Notes: a model not told the origin generated them from the sequence alone. A stretch of DNA of 64,000 nucleotides from Paenarthrobacter nitroguajacolicus (GCF_007786235.1 NZ_VNFK01000006.1:281091-345090), one strand, 5' to 3'. Positions 27,663 to 37,387 are shown, numbered from the stretch's first letter. Made by a program: numbers and translations.

Positions 27663-29291
27663 TTACTTGGAAATAGTTCCGAGACGGAACTTGAAGGACG
27701 GATCCAGCGTCTTCTCGACGCCGTTCACGCCACTTCCGACCACCGCCACTTGAGCTCCCTGAAGAAGGGGCAGGGTGGAGATGTCCTTGGCCAGGGCGTT
27801 TTGGACATCCTTGATGGCAGACTCGCGGCTGGTCTTGTCAGCATCCGTCAGTTGCTTGGCGATGAGCTCGTTCACCGTCGGGTTGTTGTAGTGGTTCTTG
27901 AGGAAGCCACCCTCGGGGAAGAACGGCGTGAGGTAGTTGTCAGCATCGCTGAAGTCCGGGAACCAACCGAACTGGAACAAGGGATACTCATCGGCGCGGC
28001 TGGCCTTGCTGTACGTGACCCACTCAGTGGATTGCAGGTTCACTGTGAAGAGACCCGACTTCTCCAGCTGCTCCTTGACCATGGCGTATTCGTCTCCGGA
28101 TGATCCGCCATAGTGATCGGGGTTGTACTGCAGGTTCAGTGCGACCGGTTCCGTGATGCCGGCATCCGTCAGGACTTTCTTGGCCTTGTCCAGGCTCGGT
28201 TTTCCGGCGTCACCATAGGCGTCCTTGAACGACTCGTTGGCGCCGAGGAATCCGCTCGGAACGTTGGAGTAGAGGGGCAGGTAAGTGCCCTTGTAAACCT
28301 GGTCGGCGATCGCCTGACGGTCAACGAGGTTGGCCACGGCCTGGCGAACGGCGAGTGCCTTTGCAGGGTCCGCTCCCGCTGCCTTTGTTCCGTACGGCAT
28401 GGTGTCGAAGTTGAACGTGATGTAGCGGATCTCGCCACCGGGCCCGGTGAGGACCTTGACCTTGGAGTCCTTCCGGAGATCGTCAATGTCGGTGGCGCTC
28501 AGGCTGCGGAAGGCAACGTCGATCGCTCCTTGCTGGATTTCCAGCTTCAGGTTGGTGGGGCTGGCGTAGTACTTGATGGTGGCTGCATCATTGGCCGGCT
28601 TTCCCAAAACGCCTTGGTAGTCGGCGAAGGCCTTGAAGCTGACAAGTTCGTTCTTCTTGTAGCTGTCAATGGTGTACTGCCCGTAGAACGCATTCGCCTT
28701 GATGATCTCGTCATCCGACAGGACCTTGTCGGCCGGGAAGACTTCATCGTCCACGATCGGTGCGGCAGGGCTGCTGAGGATCTGGCTGAAGGTTTGGTCG
28801 TTGGCGTTCTTCAACTTGAACACCACCGTGGTTGCGTCGGGCGTGGTGACGCTCTCGATGTTGGTCAGCAGCGACGCGGGGCCGGCGGGATCGTTGATGG
28901 CTACCTGCCGGTCAAAGGAGAACTTAACGTCCTTGGAGTCCAGCGTGTGTCCGTTGGCCCATTTCAACCCTGATTTGAGCTTGACCGTGTATTCGGAGGG
29001 AGCCGTAAATGACGACGACTCTGCGAGGTCCGGTACGGGCTCGGCTCCACCGGGCTTGGAGTTCAGGAGGAAGGAGTAGATCTGGTTCATCACCATGAAT
29101 GAACCGTTGTCATAGGATCCTGCAGGGTCCAGGGACGTGACTTTATCAGTGGTGCCGTAGGCGATGGGGCCTGCGGCGGCCGGGGCGGACGATGAGCCGC
29201 CGCCGGACGGTCCCGTGCATGCCGTCAAGGCGAGCGCGGAAATGCCCGCCAGCGCGATAACGCCGTGCAGGGCCTTCTTGTTCAGTGCCAT
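27663..29291 (-). CDS. ABC transporter substrate-binding lipoprotein, DppA/OppA type (SBP family 5)
   Basis: 542 residues from ATG 29291. The signal sequence ends in lipobox LTAC, so the protein is anchored on the outer face of the membrane. Solute-binding family 5 features are visible: KVTSLDPAGSYDNGSF, YTVKLKSGLKWANGHTLDSKDVKFSFDR, and the C-terminal WFPDFSDADNYLTPFF. It captures peptides or similar solutes for the permeases downstream. The longer frame to 29354 adds 21 residues before a proper signal peptide and was rejected. Confidence 0.92.
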   Translation of the reverse strand: MALNKKALHGVIALAGISALALTACTGPSGGGSSSAPAAAGPIAYGTTDKVTSLDPAGSYDNGSFMVMNQIYSFLLNSKPGGAEPVPDLAESSSFTAPSEYTVKLKSGLKWANGHTLDSKDVKFSFDRQVAINDPAGPASLLTNIESVTTPDATTVVFKLKNANDQTFSQILSSPAAPIVDDEVFPADKVLSDDEIIKANAFYGQYTIDSYKKNELVSFKAFADYQGVLGKPANDAATIKYYASPTNLKLEIQQGAIDVAFRSLSATDIDDLRKDSKVKVLTGPGGEIRYITFNFDTMPYGTKAAGADPAKALAVRQAVANLVDRQAIADQVYKGTYLPLYSNVPSGFLGANESFKDAYGDAGKPSLDKAKKVLTDAGITEPVALNLQYNPDHYGGSSGDEYAMVKEQLEKSGLFTVNLQSTEWVTYSKASRADEYPLFQFGWFPDFSDADNYLTPFFPEGGFLKNHYNNPTVNELIAKQLTDADKTSRESAIKDVQNALAKDISTLPLLQGAQVAVVGSGVNGVEKTLDPSFKFRLGTISK

Positions 29292-29537
29292 CTGGTGAAC
29301 CTTCTGTTCGATGGATTCGGCGCGCCGCCGTGGGATATTTGTGACGACGCACACTCTTAGTGCCTCGATTCAACCAGACTTAGAAGGCCGCGAACCCACC
29401 ATTTAGTGATTTGAGACACAAAATTTACTTTCCAGTAGCTTCGACGTGGGGCTCGTGGACCATTGCCCGCTAGAAGGCTCGGGAATATTGTTATTCCGGG
29501 TGTTCAATCGCTGGATCACAGTTCGAAGGACAGGCAC

Positions 29538-30365
29538 ATGGACAAGGCAGCCCTCTGTGTAGGGATCAACAAATTCAAGTTCCTTCCGCAGTCCAGCTGG
29601 CTTCAAGGCTGCGTCAATGATGCCGAGGACTTGGCAGCCCTGTTGGAGGAAAGCTACGGCTTCCCAGCGGCCGGGATCACGGTGTTGAGGGATGCCAAAG
29701 CAGTGAAGAAGACGGTCTTGGCGGAAGTCACCAAACTGGTGGACGCCGCAGTCGCCGGTAAGTTGCAGCACATCGTCTTCACCTTCTCCAGCCATGGAAC
29801 ACAGATTCCCGACGTCGGCGGCGATGAGGAAGACAGCCTCGATGAGGCTTTCGCATGCTACGACATCAACAACGCGGGAGATGCATGGGATCCGGACACG
29901 GTGATCTCGGACGACGAACTGGCAACGGTTTTCGCCCGACTGCCCGACGGGGTCCTCATGGATGTGGTGCTGGACACCTGCCATAGCGGTACCGGGTTGA
30001 AGTCCCTGGACCTGCTTCCTGGCCGGCGGCCACGCTTCCTTCCGGCACCCACGCCACGGGCCGTCATCGCAAACGAGGACCTGGAGACCCGGACGCTGCG
30101 GGACATCGTCAAGGCGGCGAAGTTGTCGACACCGGTACTGATGGCCGCCTGCAGGTCCGACCAAACCGCAGCCGATGCCTTGATCGAGGGCCGGTACAAC
30201 GGCGCATTCACCTATCACTTCGTCAAATCCCTGCGGGGCGATGGCACCTTGGGACGGGCAGACATCCTGAAGCAGGTCAGTAAAGGACTGAAGGCCGGCG
30301 GATTCGACCAAGTGGCGCAATTGGAAGCCTCGAGGGCCGCACGCAAAGCGGCGTGGGGAGCCTGA
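29538..30365 (+). CDS. Metacaspase-like cysteine protease (peptidase C14)
   Basis: 275 residues forming a stand-alone caspase-fold domain. It starts MDKAALCVGINKF and has catalytic His86 in SSHGTQ and Cys148 in DTCHSG. The acidic GGDEEDSLDE segment (94-103) and the ACRSDQTAAD motif (205-213, with Asp213) match the S1-pocket motifs of metacaspases, which cleave after Arg or Lys. No signal peptide, transmembrane segment or extra signalling domain is present. AAGGA precedes ATG 29538. It is divergent from the peptide-transporter operon, and its stop lies ten bases from the stop of a metallopeptidase gene on the other strand. Its biological role is unknown. Confidence 0.88.
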   Translation: MDKAALCVGINKFKFLPQSSWLQGCVNDAEDLAALLEESYGFPAAGITVLRDAKAVKKTVLAEVTKLVDAAVAGKLQHIVFTFSSHGTQIPDVGGDEEDSLDEAFACYDINNAGDAWDPDTVISDDELATVFARLPDGVLMDVVLDTCHSGTGLKSLDLLPGRRPRFLPAPTPRAVIANEDLETRTLRDIVKAAKLSTPVLMAACRSDQTAADALIEGRYNGAFTYHFVKSLRGDGTLGRADILKQVSKGLKAGGFDQVAQLEASRAARKAAWGA

Positions 30366-30375
30366 CTATTCTTTT

Positions 30376-32007
30376 CTAGTCTCCGGTGCCGTGGAACTTG
30401 TCCCGCACTCCCGACGACGCAGCCTCCTCCGCATCGTGGTTCTGATCGGAGCCAAACAATTGCCTTTGGCGTTCACGGTCCATCACCGGCTTCAGGGCGG
30501 CGTAGACCAGCCGGCCACCGGCGTCGAACCGCAGCAGCCCTCCCCCACGAATGTCCACATAGTCCCGCCGCGTCGTCAAGCCAAGGCGGACATTCGCTTC
30601 CCGCCGGCTCATGCGAACAGTTTGGATGAAGGAAGCACCAATCTCCGAAATGATGAAGCCGTCCGGGGATACCCGCTCGGAAGTGCGCACACGCGTGGAA
30701 CTCAGGGGCGTCCTCCGCTCAAGGCGCGCCGCATCCAGGAGCCGCGGGTTTTCCCAGACGAACCGCTGGACCTCCTGGGGGTCCGAACCAAGCGCCGAAA
30801 GTCGTATTGGATACCGAAGTCCCTGATAGGTGTCCACACCGCTGATGTTGTTCATGGAGACCCGTCGGATGCCGATGGCCGAGAACTCCGACTGCAGCGC
30901 ATCGCGGTAGCCATGGGTATCTTCGGGAACCATGTCCAGGTCGGCAGCAATGATACCCCTGAGGAGATCCCGCCACGACACGTCGACGGGCGGCATATAG
31001 GACAGTCCCCGAATCACCATGCGGAGTACCCGGATGGCCACGATGGAGCCCGATTCTGCCTTCTGTTGCAGCCCCTGGCCGTCACCGAAGCGTGCATTCC
31101 TCTCCGACCACAGGCGCTGGACAGCCCTGAGTATTGCTCCGACAACCACGGCACCCCGAGCGTGAGGCTCGGGCAGTGACTGCCAGTTTTCAGGAACCGC
31201 ACCCACAAAGGGCTCTCGGAGGGGGCCTCGGGCGAAAAGGTCGCGCGCAAAGTCAAACAGGGAACGCATCAGGATGGAGTCATCCACTATCTGGCCCGCT
31301 TCGAAGCCCCCTGCGGCAGCTTCGAGCTGCCGATAAACGACTTCCCTGGAAGAGAAGACCGAAAGAATTGCCACGGTATCGGCCAACGCTTCATGCATGG
31401 CCAGTTGCTCCATGGTGGCCATGTGGTCAGCCCATGCGGGGCGGAATCCGTCCAAGATCGCGTGCGTCACCTCGTGAGCGACGATATCCCGGTAAAGGGC
31501 TGTGGGGACCTTGTAGCCCATCCGATCCACGGATCCGAACCTGATGACGTTGGTTCCCCGTTCGTATCCGGTATCGGTGGCAGTGATCAGGTCCCGAGCC
31601 TTGAGAACCACCCGGCCTTCCGGATTCCATGGCATGCGCCTGCCGAGCGTGGACTCAAAAATATCCAGCGTGCTCATCGCCACGCCGTAGACGTGCTGGG
31701 CCAGGAAGCGCGTGTCGTCCAGGAGCTCGCGGAGGTCCGACGGCGGCGGTTCCGAGACCAGGTGCCAAGGATCCCCATGCTGTGTCAAGGTCACGGGAGA
31801 CACACTGGTCCCCCGCCACTTCCGGATGTGGATTGCGTAGCGGTGTCCGGTGGGTCCACGCCGCAACCGTTCCACCGGTATCCGGACCTGCGCTGTCAGC
31901 GGAGGTGCCCCGGCAGAGCCGATCGGCCCCTCTGCCAGGACGGTCACCGAGACCATCTGCCCGGCTTTGATGTCTCCCGGGCTCTTTTTTGGAAACGCCA
32001 CAGTCAT
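30376..32007 (-). CDS. Uncharacterised cytosolic gluzincin-type zinc metallopeptidase
   Basis: 543 residues from ATG 32007 (TTG 32031 would add eight). The core holds HEVTH at about 178-182 and a candidate third zinc ligand Glu206 in HEALAD, 24 residues after the second His. This is the HExxH...E spacing of gluzincins such as M4 or M36. An N-terminal region of about 120 residues and a long Arg-rich C-terminal region are not recognised. There is no signal peptide, unusual for M4-like enzymes, so it should stay in the cytosol. It converges on the metacaspase gene with a ten-base gap. Confidence 0.75.
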   Translation of the reverse strand: MTVAFPKKSPGDIKAGQMVSVTVLAEGPIGSAGAPPLTAQVRIPVERLRRGPTGHRYAIHIRKWRGTSVSPVTLTQHGDPWHLVSEPPPSDLRELLDDTRFLAQHVYGVAMSTLDIFESTLGRRMPWNPEGRVVLKARDLITATDTGYERGTNVIRFGSVDRMGYKVPTALYRDIVAHEVTHAILDGFRPAWADHMATMEQLAMHEALADTVAILSVFSSREVVYRQLEAAAGGFEAGQIVDDSILMRSLFDFARDLFARGPLREPFVGAVPENWQSLPEPHARGAVVVGAILRAVQRLWSERNARFGDGQGLQQKAESGSIVAIRVLRMVIRGLSYMPPVDVSWRDLLRGIIAADLDMVPEDTHGYRDALQSEFSAIGIRRVSMNNISGVDTYQGLRYPIRLSALGSDPQEVQRFVWENPRLLDAARLERRTPLSSTRVRTSERVSPDGFIISEIGASFIQTVRMSRREANVRLGLTTRRDYVDIRGGGLLRFDAGGRLVYAALKPVMDRERQRQLFGSDQNHDAEEAASSGVRDKFHGTGD

Positions 32008-32095
32008 CGCCGTCCCGAATGCGGACCCCAAACACCGCAGCGGAAGCGCTGCTTAGCCCAGTATGGAGGGGCCGCAAGATGGAGGCAATGGCTCC

Positions 32096-33235
32096 TTAGA
32101 GGGCTACCCTCTGCAGGGATCGGGCAGCATCGATGGTTGCCTGCCCCAGGACGCGGCTCCCTTGGTAAAGGACGACGGTCTGGCCAGGAGCCACACCCCG
32201 CAAGGGATCGGTCAACGTCACCACCAGTTCGGCCCGCTCCACGCCCTCTTCATCCATGACAGCTTCCACGTAAGCAACTGCCGGAACGGGATCGCCGTGG
32301 GCCCGGACCTGAGCGTGGCAGTCGAACTCCGCGCCTGTGGCGACCTCGGCAATGGGCAACCCCGCCCATGAAACCTTGATGCCGCGGATCTCGTCGATGG
32401 CCAGCAGTGCTTCCGGACCAACCACAACCTTGTTTTCCTTCGGACGGATTTCAAGGACGAACCGGGGCTTGCCGTCGGCCGCGGGAGTTCCCAGCTTCAG
32501 CCCGCGACGCTGCCCCACCGTGAAGGCGTTGGCGCCGGGATGCTCGCCTACCTTGGCGCCTGTCTCGTCCACGATGTCGCCAGTGGTCATGTCGATCTTT
32601 TCGGCCAGCCAGCCGCGGGTGTCGCCGTCGGAAATGAAGCAGATGTCGTGGCTGTCCGGCTTGTTGGCCACGGACAAACCACGCCGTTCAGCTTCCGCGC
32701 GGACCTCCGCCTTGGACGGGGTATCGGCCAGGGGGAACATCGAGTGCTTGAGCTGCTCGTGGGTGAGGACGCCAAGAACGTAGCTCTGGTCCTTTGCCCA
32801 GTCGGCTGCGCGGTGGAGTTCGCGATTGCCGTCAGCGTCTTCGATGACCTTGGCGTAGTGGCCGGTGCACACAGCGTCGAATCCCAGTGCAATGGCCTTT
32901 TCCAGCAGGGCGGCGAACTTGATCCGTTCGTTGCATCGCATGCACGGATTAGGTGTGCGGCCGGCGGCGTACTCGTCAATAAAGTCCTGGACGACGTCTT
33001 CCTTGAAGCGCTCCGAGAAGTCCCACACGTAGTAAGGAATTCCCAGGACGTCGCAGGCGCGCCACGCGTCGCGGGAGTCCTCGATGGTGCAGCAACCCCG
33101 GCTTCCCGTGCGCAGGGTGCCGGGCATGCGCGACAACGCAAGGTGGACTCCGACGACGTCGTGTCCGGCCTCTACGGCGCGGGCGGCGGCCACGGCGGAG
33201 TCCACTCCGCCGCTCATTGCTGCAAGTACTCGCAT
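32096..33235 (-). CDS. mnmA: tRNA-specific 2-thiouridylase MnmA
   Basis: 379 residues. The PP-loop [12 protein letters not shown] at the N-terminus, catalytic Cys98 in PNPCMRCN and Cys199 in SHDICFI are all present. The enzyme adds sulfur to U34 of Lys, Glu and Gln tRNAs, using sulfur delivered from a cysteine desulfurase; iscS lies 1.4 kb away on the same strand. ATG 33235 gives the family N-terminus [10 protein letters not shown]; a longer frame was rejected. Confidence 0.96.
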   Translation of the reverse strand: MRVLAAMSGGVDSAVAAARAVEAGHDVVGVHLALSRMPGTLRTGSRGCCTIEDSRDAWRACDVLGIPYYVWDFSERFKEDVVQDFIDEYAAGRTPNPCMRCNERIKFAALLEKAIALGFDAVCTGHYAKVIEDADGNRELHRAADWAKDQSYVLGVLTHEQLKHSMFPLADTPSKAEVRAEAERRGLSVANKPDSHDICFISDGDTRGWLAEKIDMTTGDIVDETGAKVGEHPGANAFTVGQRRGLKLGTPAADGKPRFVLEIRPKENKVVVGPEALLAIDEIRGIKVSWAGLPIAEVATGAEFDCHAQVRAHGDPVPAVAYVEAVMDEEGVERAELVVTLTDPLRGVAPGQTVVLYQGSRVLGQATIDAARSLQRVAL

Positions 33236-33392
33236 GCTGGCTTTCTGTTGTGGGTGCTGGCATCGATTCCGGCTCAGAACAGCCGGGGTGCCCATCCATT
33301 CTAGCCTGCGGTGCCACGCCTGTGCTAAATCCCTTGACCGCGAGCTTTCACGCTTCTAAAGTCAAAACTACTGGTTTTAGAATCGAGCTGAC

Positions 33393-34628
33393 ATGGCACA
33401 AGAACGAATGCTGATCATCGGCGGAGGGCTGGCCGGTGCCACCGCCGCGAAGACCCTCCGCGGTGACGGCTACGCGGGGCCCGTTACCCTGCTTGGGGCA
33501 GAAGACAGGATCCCTTACATTCGCCCGCCCCTGTCCAAGGAATTCCTCCTGGGCAAAGCAGACAAAGACTCCGTAGCGGTGGTAGGGGAAGACTGGTACC
33601 AGGAGAACGACGTCGAACTCCTCCTCAGCAGCCCGGCCGCCGGGATTGACCCGGCGGACCACACGGTCAGGCTCGCCAGCGGCCGGAAGATCGGATACTC
33701 CAAGCTCCTCATCGCAACTGGTGCACTACCTCGTAGGATCCCGCTCCCCGGCGCGGACCTTGAGGGCGTCATGACCTTCCGAACCTACGAAGACAGCCTG
33801 CGTCTCCGGTCGCTCCTGGAGGGCGGAGGCCTCTCGGTGGTCATGATCGGGTCAGGGTGGATCGGCATGGAACTGGCCGCAGCAGCACGGACCTACGGCA
33901 ACCAGGTCACGCTGCTGGGTCTGGAGGACATTCCCTTGAGCGCCGCCATCGGCCCTGAGCTCGGCGAATTCTTCCAGGAGCTCCACACGGCACAGGGCGT
34001 GAGTTTTCGTCTCCCCGCGAGCGCAGCCGAGATTGTGGGCAAGGACGGCCGGGCCACGGCAGTAAGAACCGATAGCGGCGAAACCCTGCCCGCCGACGTC
34101 GTCATCGTGGCCGTTGGAGTCATCCCGGACATGGTGCTCGCGGAGTCAGCCGGGCTGGCCATCAAGAATGGAATCCTGGTGGATGCGGGGCTGAACGCCA
34201 GCGCCCCGGATGTGCTGGCAGCGGGGGACGTGGCAAACGCCCTCCATCCCTTCACTGGCGAGCACCATCGCAGCGAACACTGGGCCAATGCGCTCAACGG
34301 CGGAAAGGTGGCCGCAAAGTCCATGCTGGGCGAGGACGCGCAATTGGATGTGGTGCCGTACTTCTATACGGACCAGTTCAGCGTGAGCATGGAATACTCA
34401 GGGTTTCCATCGTTGACCGTCGGCATACCGCCGCTGATTCGTGGCTCGTTGGCTGACGGCAGCTTCATTGCCTTCTGGGTGAGGGAGGGCGAAGTAGTTG
34501 CCGGGATGAGCGTCAATCAACGCCGCGTCCAAAAGCCCATCAAAGCCTTGATTTCCGGTCGTGTCCGCGTAGGTGTTGAACAGCTTTCGGATCCCGGCGT
34601 GCCGCTGGAGGAATTGTTACCCGCCTAG
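33393..34628 (+). CDS. FAD-dependent NAD(P)H oxidoreductase, ferredoxin reductase family
   Basis: 411 residues. The FAD-binding GGGLAGATAAKTLR near the N-terminus, the NAD(P)-binding GSGWIGMELAAAA (about 152-164), and the C-terminal FAD contact DVLAAGDVAN all fit the reductase component of ring-hydroxylating dioxygenases and P450 systems. The C-terminal domain is the reductase C type. Its electron acceptor is not encoded next door. It is monocistronic, starts at ATG 33393, and is convergent with iscS (ten-base gap). Confidence 0.9.
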   Translation: MAQERMLIIGGGLAGATAAKTLRGDGYAGPVTLLGAEDRIPYIRPPLSKEFLLGKADKDSVAVVGEDWYQENDVELLLSSPAAGIDPADHTVRLASGRKIGYSKLLIATGALPRRIPLPGADLEGVMTFRTYEDSLRLRSLLEGGGLSVVMIGSGWIGMELAAAARTYGNQVTLLGLEDIPLSAAIGPELGEFFQELHTAQGVSFRLPASAAEIVGKDGRATAVRTDSGETLPADVVIVAVGVIPDMVLAESAGLAIKNGILVDAGLNASAPDVLAAGDVANALHPFTGEHHRSEHWANALNGGKVAAKSMLGEDAQLDVVPYFYTDQFSVSMEYSGFPSLTVGIPPLIRGSLADGSFIAFWVREGEVVAGMSVNQRRVQKPIKALISGRVRVGVEQLSDPGVPLEELLPA

Positions 34629-34638
34629 CGGCGTCACT

Positions 34639-35871
34639 CTATTCGAGGCTTGCCGACCCTTGCCGTGCCACCGTTGCCGCCGTCTGGATGGAAGACTCAT
34701 GACCCGCCATGCCCGCCTGCCGGGCCCTGGAGCAGGCCTCGGGAAGGGCCTTCAGGAGTGCATCCACATCGGCATCCGTGGAACTGTGGCCAAGGGTGAA
34801 GCGCTGGGCTCCCCGGGCCGTGTCCTCGTCCAGGCCCATGGCAAGCAGGACATGCGAGGGCCTGGGCACACCGGCTGTGCATGCCGACCCAGTGGATGAC
34901 TCAACGCCCGCAAGGTCCAAGAGGAAAAGCAGCGAATCGCCTTCGCAGCCGGGGAATGTGAAGTGGGCGTTACCGGGCAACCGCCCGTCAGCGGGCGCAC
35001 CCCGCAGCGCGGCGTCCGGAACCGAGCCCAGGACTCCGTCGATGAGCCGGTTGCGCAGCCTGCCGAGTCGTTCGCGCTCCTCCGGCAAATGTGCGGTGAC
35101 GGCTTCGGCCGCCGCGGCGAAGGCCGCAATGGCCGGAGTGTCCAGGGTGCCAGAGCGCACATCGCGCTCCTGCCCGCCGCCATGCTGCACCGGGGTCAGC
35201 TTTACGGCCCTGCCAAGGAGGAGCGCTCCAACGCCCACGGGGCCACCAAGCTTGTGCCCTGACACGGACATTGCCGCAAGGCCTGACGCGCGGAAATTCA
35301 ACGGTATTGAACCGAAAGCCTGAACGGCATCCGAGTGGACCGGAATCCCGTGGGGCCTTGCCAGGTCAACGATGTCCGCGATCGGCTGGATGGTGCCCAC
35401 TTCGTTATTGGCCCACATGACGGTGATCAGGGCAATTGACTCAGGGTCTTTGTCGATTTCCTGCTGAACGACCTCAAGCCGAACTGTTCCTTCGCTGTCA
35501 ACAGGCAGCCACACGACGTCCGCTCCTTCGTGCCGCTCCAGCCATTCCACGGTGTCCATGACCGCATGGTGTTCGACGGCGGAGCAGAGAATGCGGGTCC
35601 GCCGCGGGTTTTCGTCGCGGCGGGCCCAAAACAGGCCCTTGACCGCGAGGTTGTCCGCTTCGGTCCCGCCTGAGGTGAAAATCACTTCGGAGGGGTGCGC
35701 CCCAGCTGCGGCAGCCAACGTCTCCCGGGCGTCCTCTACAGCCCGCCGGGCCCGACGACCGGCACCGTGCAGCGAGGACGGGTTGCCCGTCCGAGCCAAC
35801 TCGCGCGTCATCACGGCAAGCGCTTCAGCCGAGAGGGGCGTCGTGGCAGCGTGGTCAAGGTATACAGGCAC
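34639..35871 (-). CDS. iscS: Cysteine desulfurase IscS/NifS
   Basis: 410 residues of PLP-dependent class V aminotransferase fold: YLDHAATTP at the N-terminus, HHAVMD, and Lys207 in SGHKLGGP that binds PLP. A mobile-loop cysteine lies in SSTGSACTAG. It releases sulfur from cysteine as a persulfide for Fe-S clusters and thiolated tRNA. The start is GTG 35871, four bases after the stop of an HTH regulator with conserved cysteines, so the two form an operon. Confidence 0.95.
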   Translation of the reverse strand: MPVYLDHAATTPLSAEALAVMTRELARTGNPSSLHGAGRRARRAVEDARETLAAAAGAHPSEVIFTSGGTEADNLAVKGLFWARRDENPRRTRILCSAVEHHAVMDTVEWLERHEGADVVWLPVDSEGTVRLEVVQQEIDKDPESIALITVMWANNEVGTIQPIADIVDLARPHGIPVHSDAVQAFGSIPLNFRASGLAAMSVSGHKLGGPVGVGALLLGRAVKLTPVQHGGGQERDVRSGTLDTPAIAAFAAAAEAVTAHLPEERERLGRLRNRLIDGVLGSVPDAALRGAPADGRLPGNAHFTFPGCEGDSLLFLLDLAGVESSTGSACTAGVPRPSHVLLAMGLDEDTARGAQRFTLGHSSTDADVDALLKALPEACSRARQAGMAGHESSIQTAATVARQGSASLE

Positions 35872-35875
35872 CTTG

Positions 35876-36583
35876 TTATTCTACCGACGCCGAGGCCCAG
35901 GACTGAGGCCCGTCCCCCACAGCGGCAATACGTGCGCAGCAATGCCCAGTGGACGCATGAGGGACGACAACGGACGGGTCCAGTCCGGATGCTTCCGCCG
36001 CTCCCCTCAGGAACGCGCCGTTCATGGAGCAGACGACTTCTGCGTGATCCCGCGACAACCGGCGGAAAGGACAGTTGATCAGGCGGTATCCCCCGGCGGA
36101 ATCCGGCAAGGGCTCGTAACCGAGGTCAGCCAAGGCGCCCATGAGGTTGCCGGGACGTCCCGCGTCCCGCCCCTTGGACTCCGCAACCTGCAGCAACGCC
36201 TCCACTACGGGAACCCCTCCCGCAGACGATCGGAGGATGGCTGTGGCCATGAGATCGCCTGCGAGATCGTAGTGGCGCGCGGGGACCGATACTCCCACTT
36301 CGTCCAAGGCCGGCTTGTAGAGCTTGGCAGGACGACCTGAACCCGGCCCCGCCGCCTTTTTCGCCGATTTCCTGAACTCAACCTGCAATAGGCCGTCCCG
36401 TGCAAGCCGGTCAAGATGGAAGGACGCAGTACTGCGAGGCATGCCCAACGCAAGGGCAGCTTCATCGCGCCCTACAGCATCATCAGCACCGCGGACGTAG
36501 GTGAACAGCGCCCTGCGGTGGGCGTCATGCAGTGAAGCGACTGCCGCGAGTCTTTGGAGCCAGGCAGGACCCAATGCGCTCAT
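35876..36583 (-). CDS. SufR-like HTH regulator with C-terminal cysteine cluster
   Basis: 235 residues. The N-terminal winged helix (LGMPRSTASFHLDRLARDGLL, about 46-66) is ArsR/SufR-like. The C-terminal half has Cys residues arranged C-x13-C-x29-CC (NCPF, VCSM, HCC), consistent with binding an Fe-S cluster. SufR-type regulators repress Fe-S biogenesis genes when clusters are plentiful. This gene lies four bases before iscS, which suggests it controls iscS and itself. An inverted repeat just upstream of its start may be the operator. The cluster and the target are inference. Confidence 0.8.
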   Translation of the reverse strand: MSALGPAWLQRLAAVASLHDAHRRALFTYVRGADDAVGRDEAALALGMPRSTASFHLDRLARDGLLQVEFRKSAKKAAGPGSGRPAKLYKPALDEVGVSVPARHYDLAGDLMATAILRSSAGGVPVVEALLQVAESKGRDAGRPGNLMGALADLGYEPLPDSAGGYRLINCPFRRLSRDHAEVVCSMNGAFLRGAAEASGLDPSVVVPHASTGHCCARIAAVGDGPQSWASASVE

Positions 36584-36586
36584 GGA

Positions 36587-36618
36587 GCAAGGGTATCTCT
36601 AAAAACAAGACCCTTTGC
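36587..36618. promoter_or_regulatory. Inverted repeat upstream of the SufR-like gene, candidate operator
   Basis: GCAAGGGT (36587-36594) and ACCCTTTGC (36610-36618) are inverted with one extra base in the second arm and an A-rich 15-base centre. It starts four bases beyond the regulator's ATG (36583), so a bound protein would block transcription or translation start. No clear Shine-Dalgarno is seen before the ATG. Confidence 0.4.
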
Positions 36619-36659
36619 TTAATCACAGGCCGCCAGGGCACCACCGATCCCGCACTGGT

Positions 36660-37337
36660 CTAGCTTGGGGGGACCACTACAAGCTGGGCCTCCACCTCGG
36701 TGCGGGCCTTGGCCAGGGTGCCGTCATCCGGGCATGCCACCGAGACGTACACAGAGGATGCCGGCGCGCTGAATAATCTGGCCAAGACGACAGCGGCGTT
36801 GCCGCCTGACGCAGCAGAGGACACCAGGCCCAGAACCTCAACGCTGTGTTGCGGCTGGTTTGCTTCCTGTCCCCAGCGCAGCGAGGAAGGCTTCAGGTTT
36901 TCCAGCGCGATGCCCGCATCGAGGTAATGGAAAAGTTCCTTGGTGGAAGCGACATCATCGCCCGTAACAACCAGCGGCTCCTGGTTCACGCTCACCCGGG
37001 CAGCGAAGGTGCACCCGTCTGTCTTCTTGTACCGGACCTCGCCTTGCAGTGCGGAGTGGACCAAAGACCAACCCGGCACTTCCTCCAACCTGGTGGACAC
37101 CGTCACCGGCTCCCCCGGAGCCAGCGTTCCTCCAGCTGACAGCGGCAAGTCCTTCGCCGCCACGGCAGCCGCGTCATGCCCCGGGGTGATGGTCGGCGTC
37201 GCGAGGGTGGATGCCGACGGCGAAGGTTTCGGTGCCGCAGGGTCCGGAACATTAACGCTGCACGCAGCGAGTACGACGCCTGCGGTTCCCATGGCCGCAA
37301 ACCCAGCCAAGCGTCGTCGAACGTTGCCCGCCACCAT
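36660..37337 (-). CDS. Uncharacterised lipoprotein
   Basis: 225 residues. A signal peptide ends in the lipobox VLAAC (Cys26), so the protein is predicted to be exported and lipid-anchored. A Pro/Ser/Thr-rich spacer (about 31-52) follows, then a compact domain with two further cysteines (DGCTF and VACPDDG) that could form a disulfide. No known family was recognised. AAGGAG lies immediately before the start. It reads in the same direction as the upstream diacylglycerol-kinase-like gene, with a 50-base gap. Confidence 0.75.
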   Translation of the reverse strand: MVAGNVRRRLAGFAAMGTAGVVLAACSVNVPDPAAPKPSPSASTLATPTITPGHDAAAVAAKDLPLSAGGTLAPGEPVTVSTRLEEVPGWSLVHSALQGEVRYKKTDGCTFAARVSVNQEPLVVTGDDVASTKELFHYLDAGIALENLKPSSLRWGQEANQPQHSVEVLGLVSSAASGGNAAVVLARLFSAPASSVYVSVACPDDGTLAKARTEVEAQLVVVPPS

Positions 37338-37387
37338 TGCTCCTTGCCTGTTTGCTGCCGCCTTCTGACGCGATCGAGTCTATCCGC

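Noticed and set aside
29538..32007. Known named anti-phage system
   Set aside because: No sensor, NTPase, reverse transcriptase, CBASS or gasdermin component adjoins the two proteases, so no established system can be assigned.
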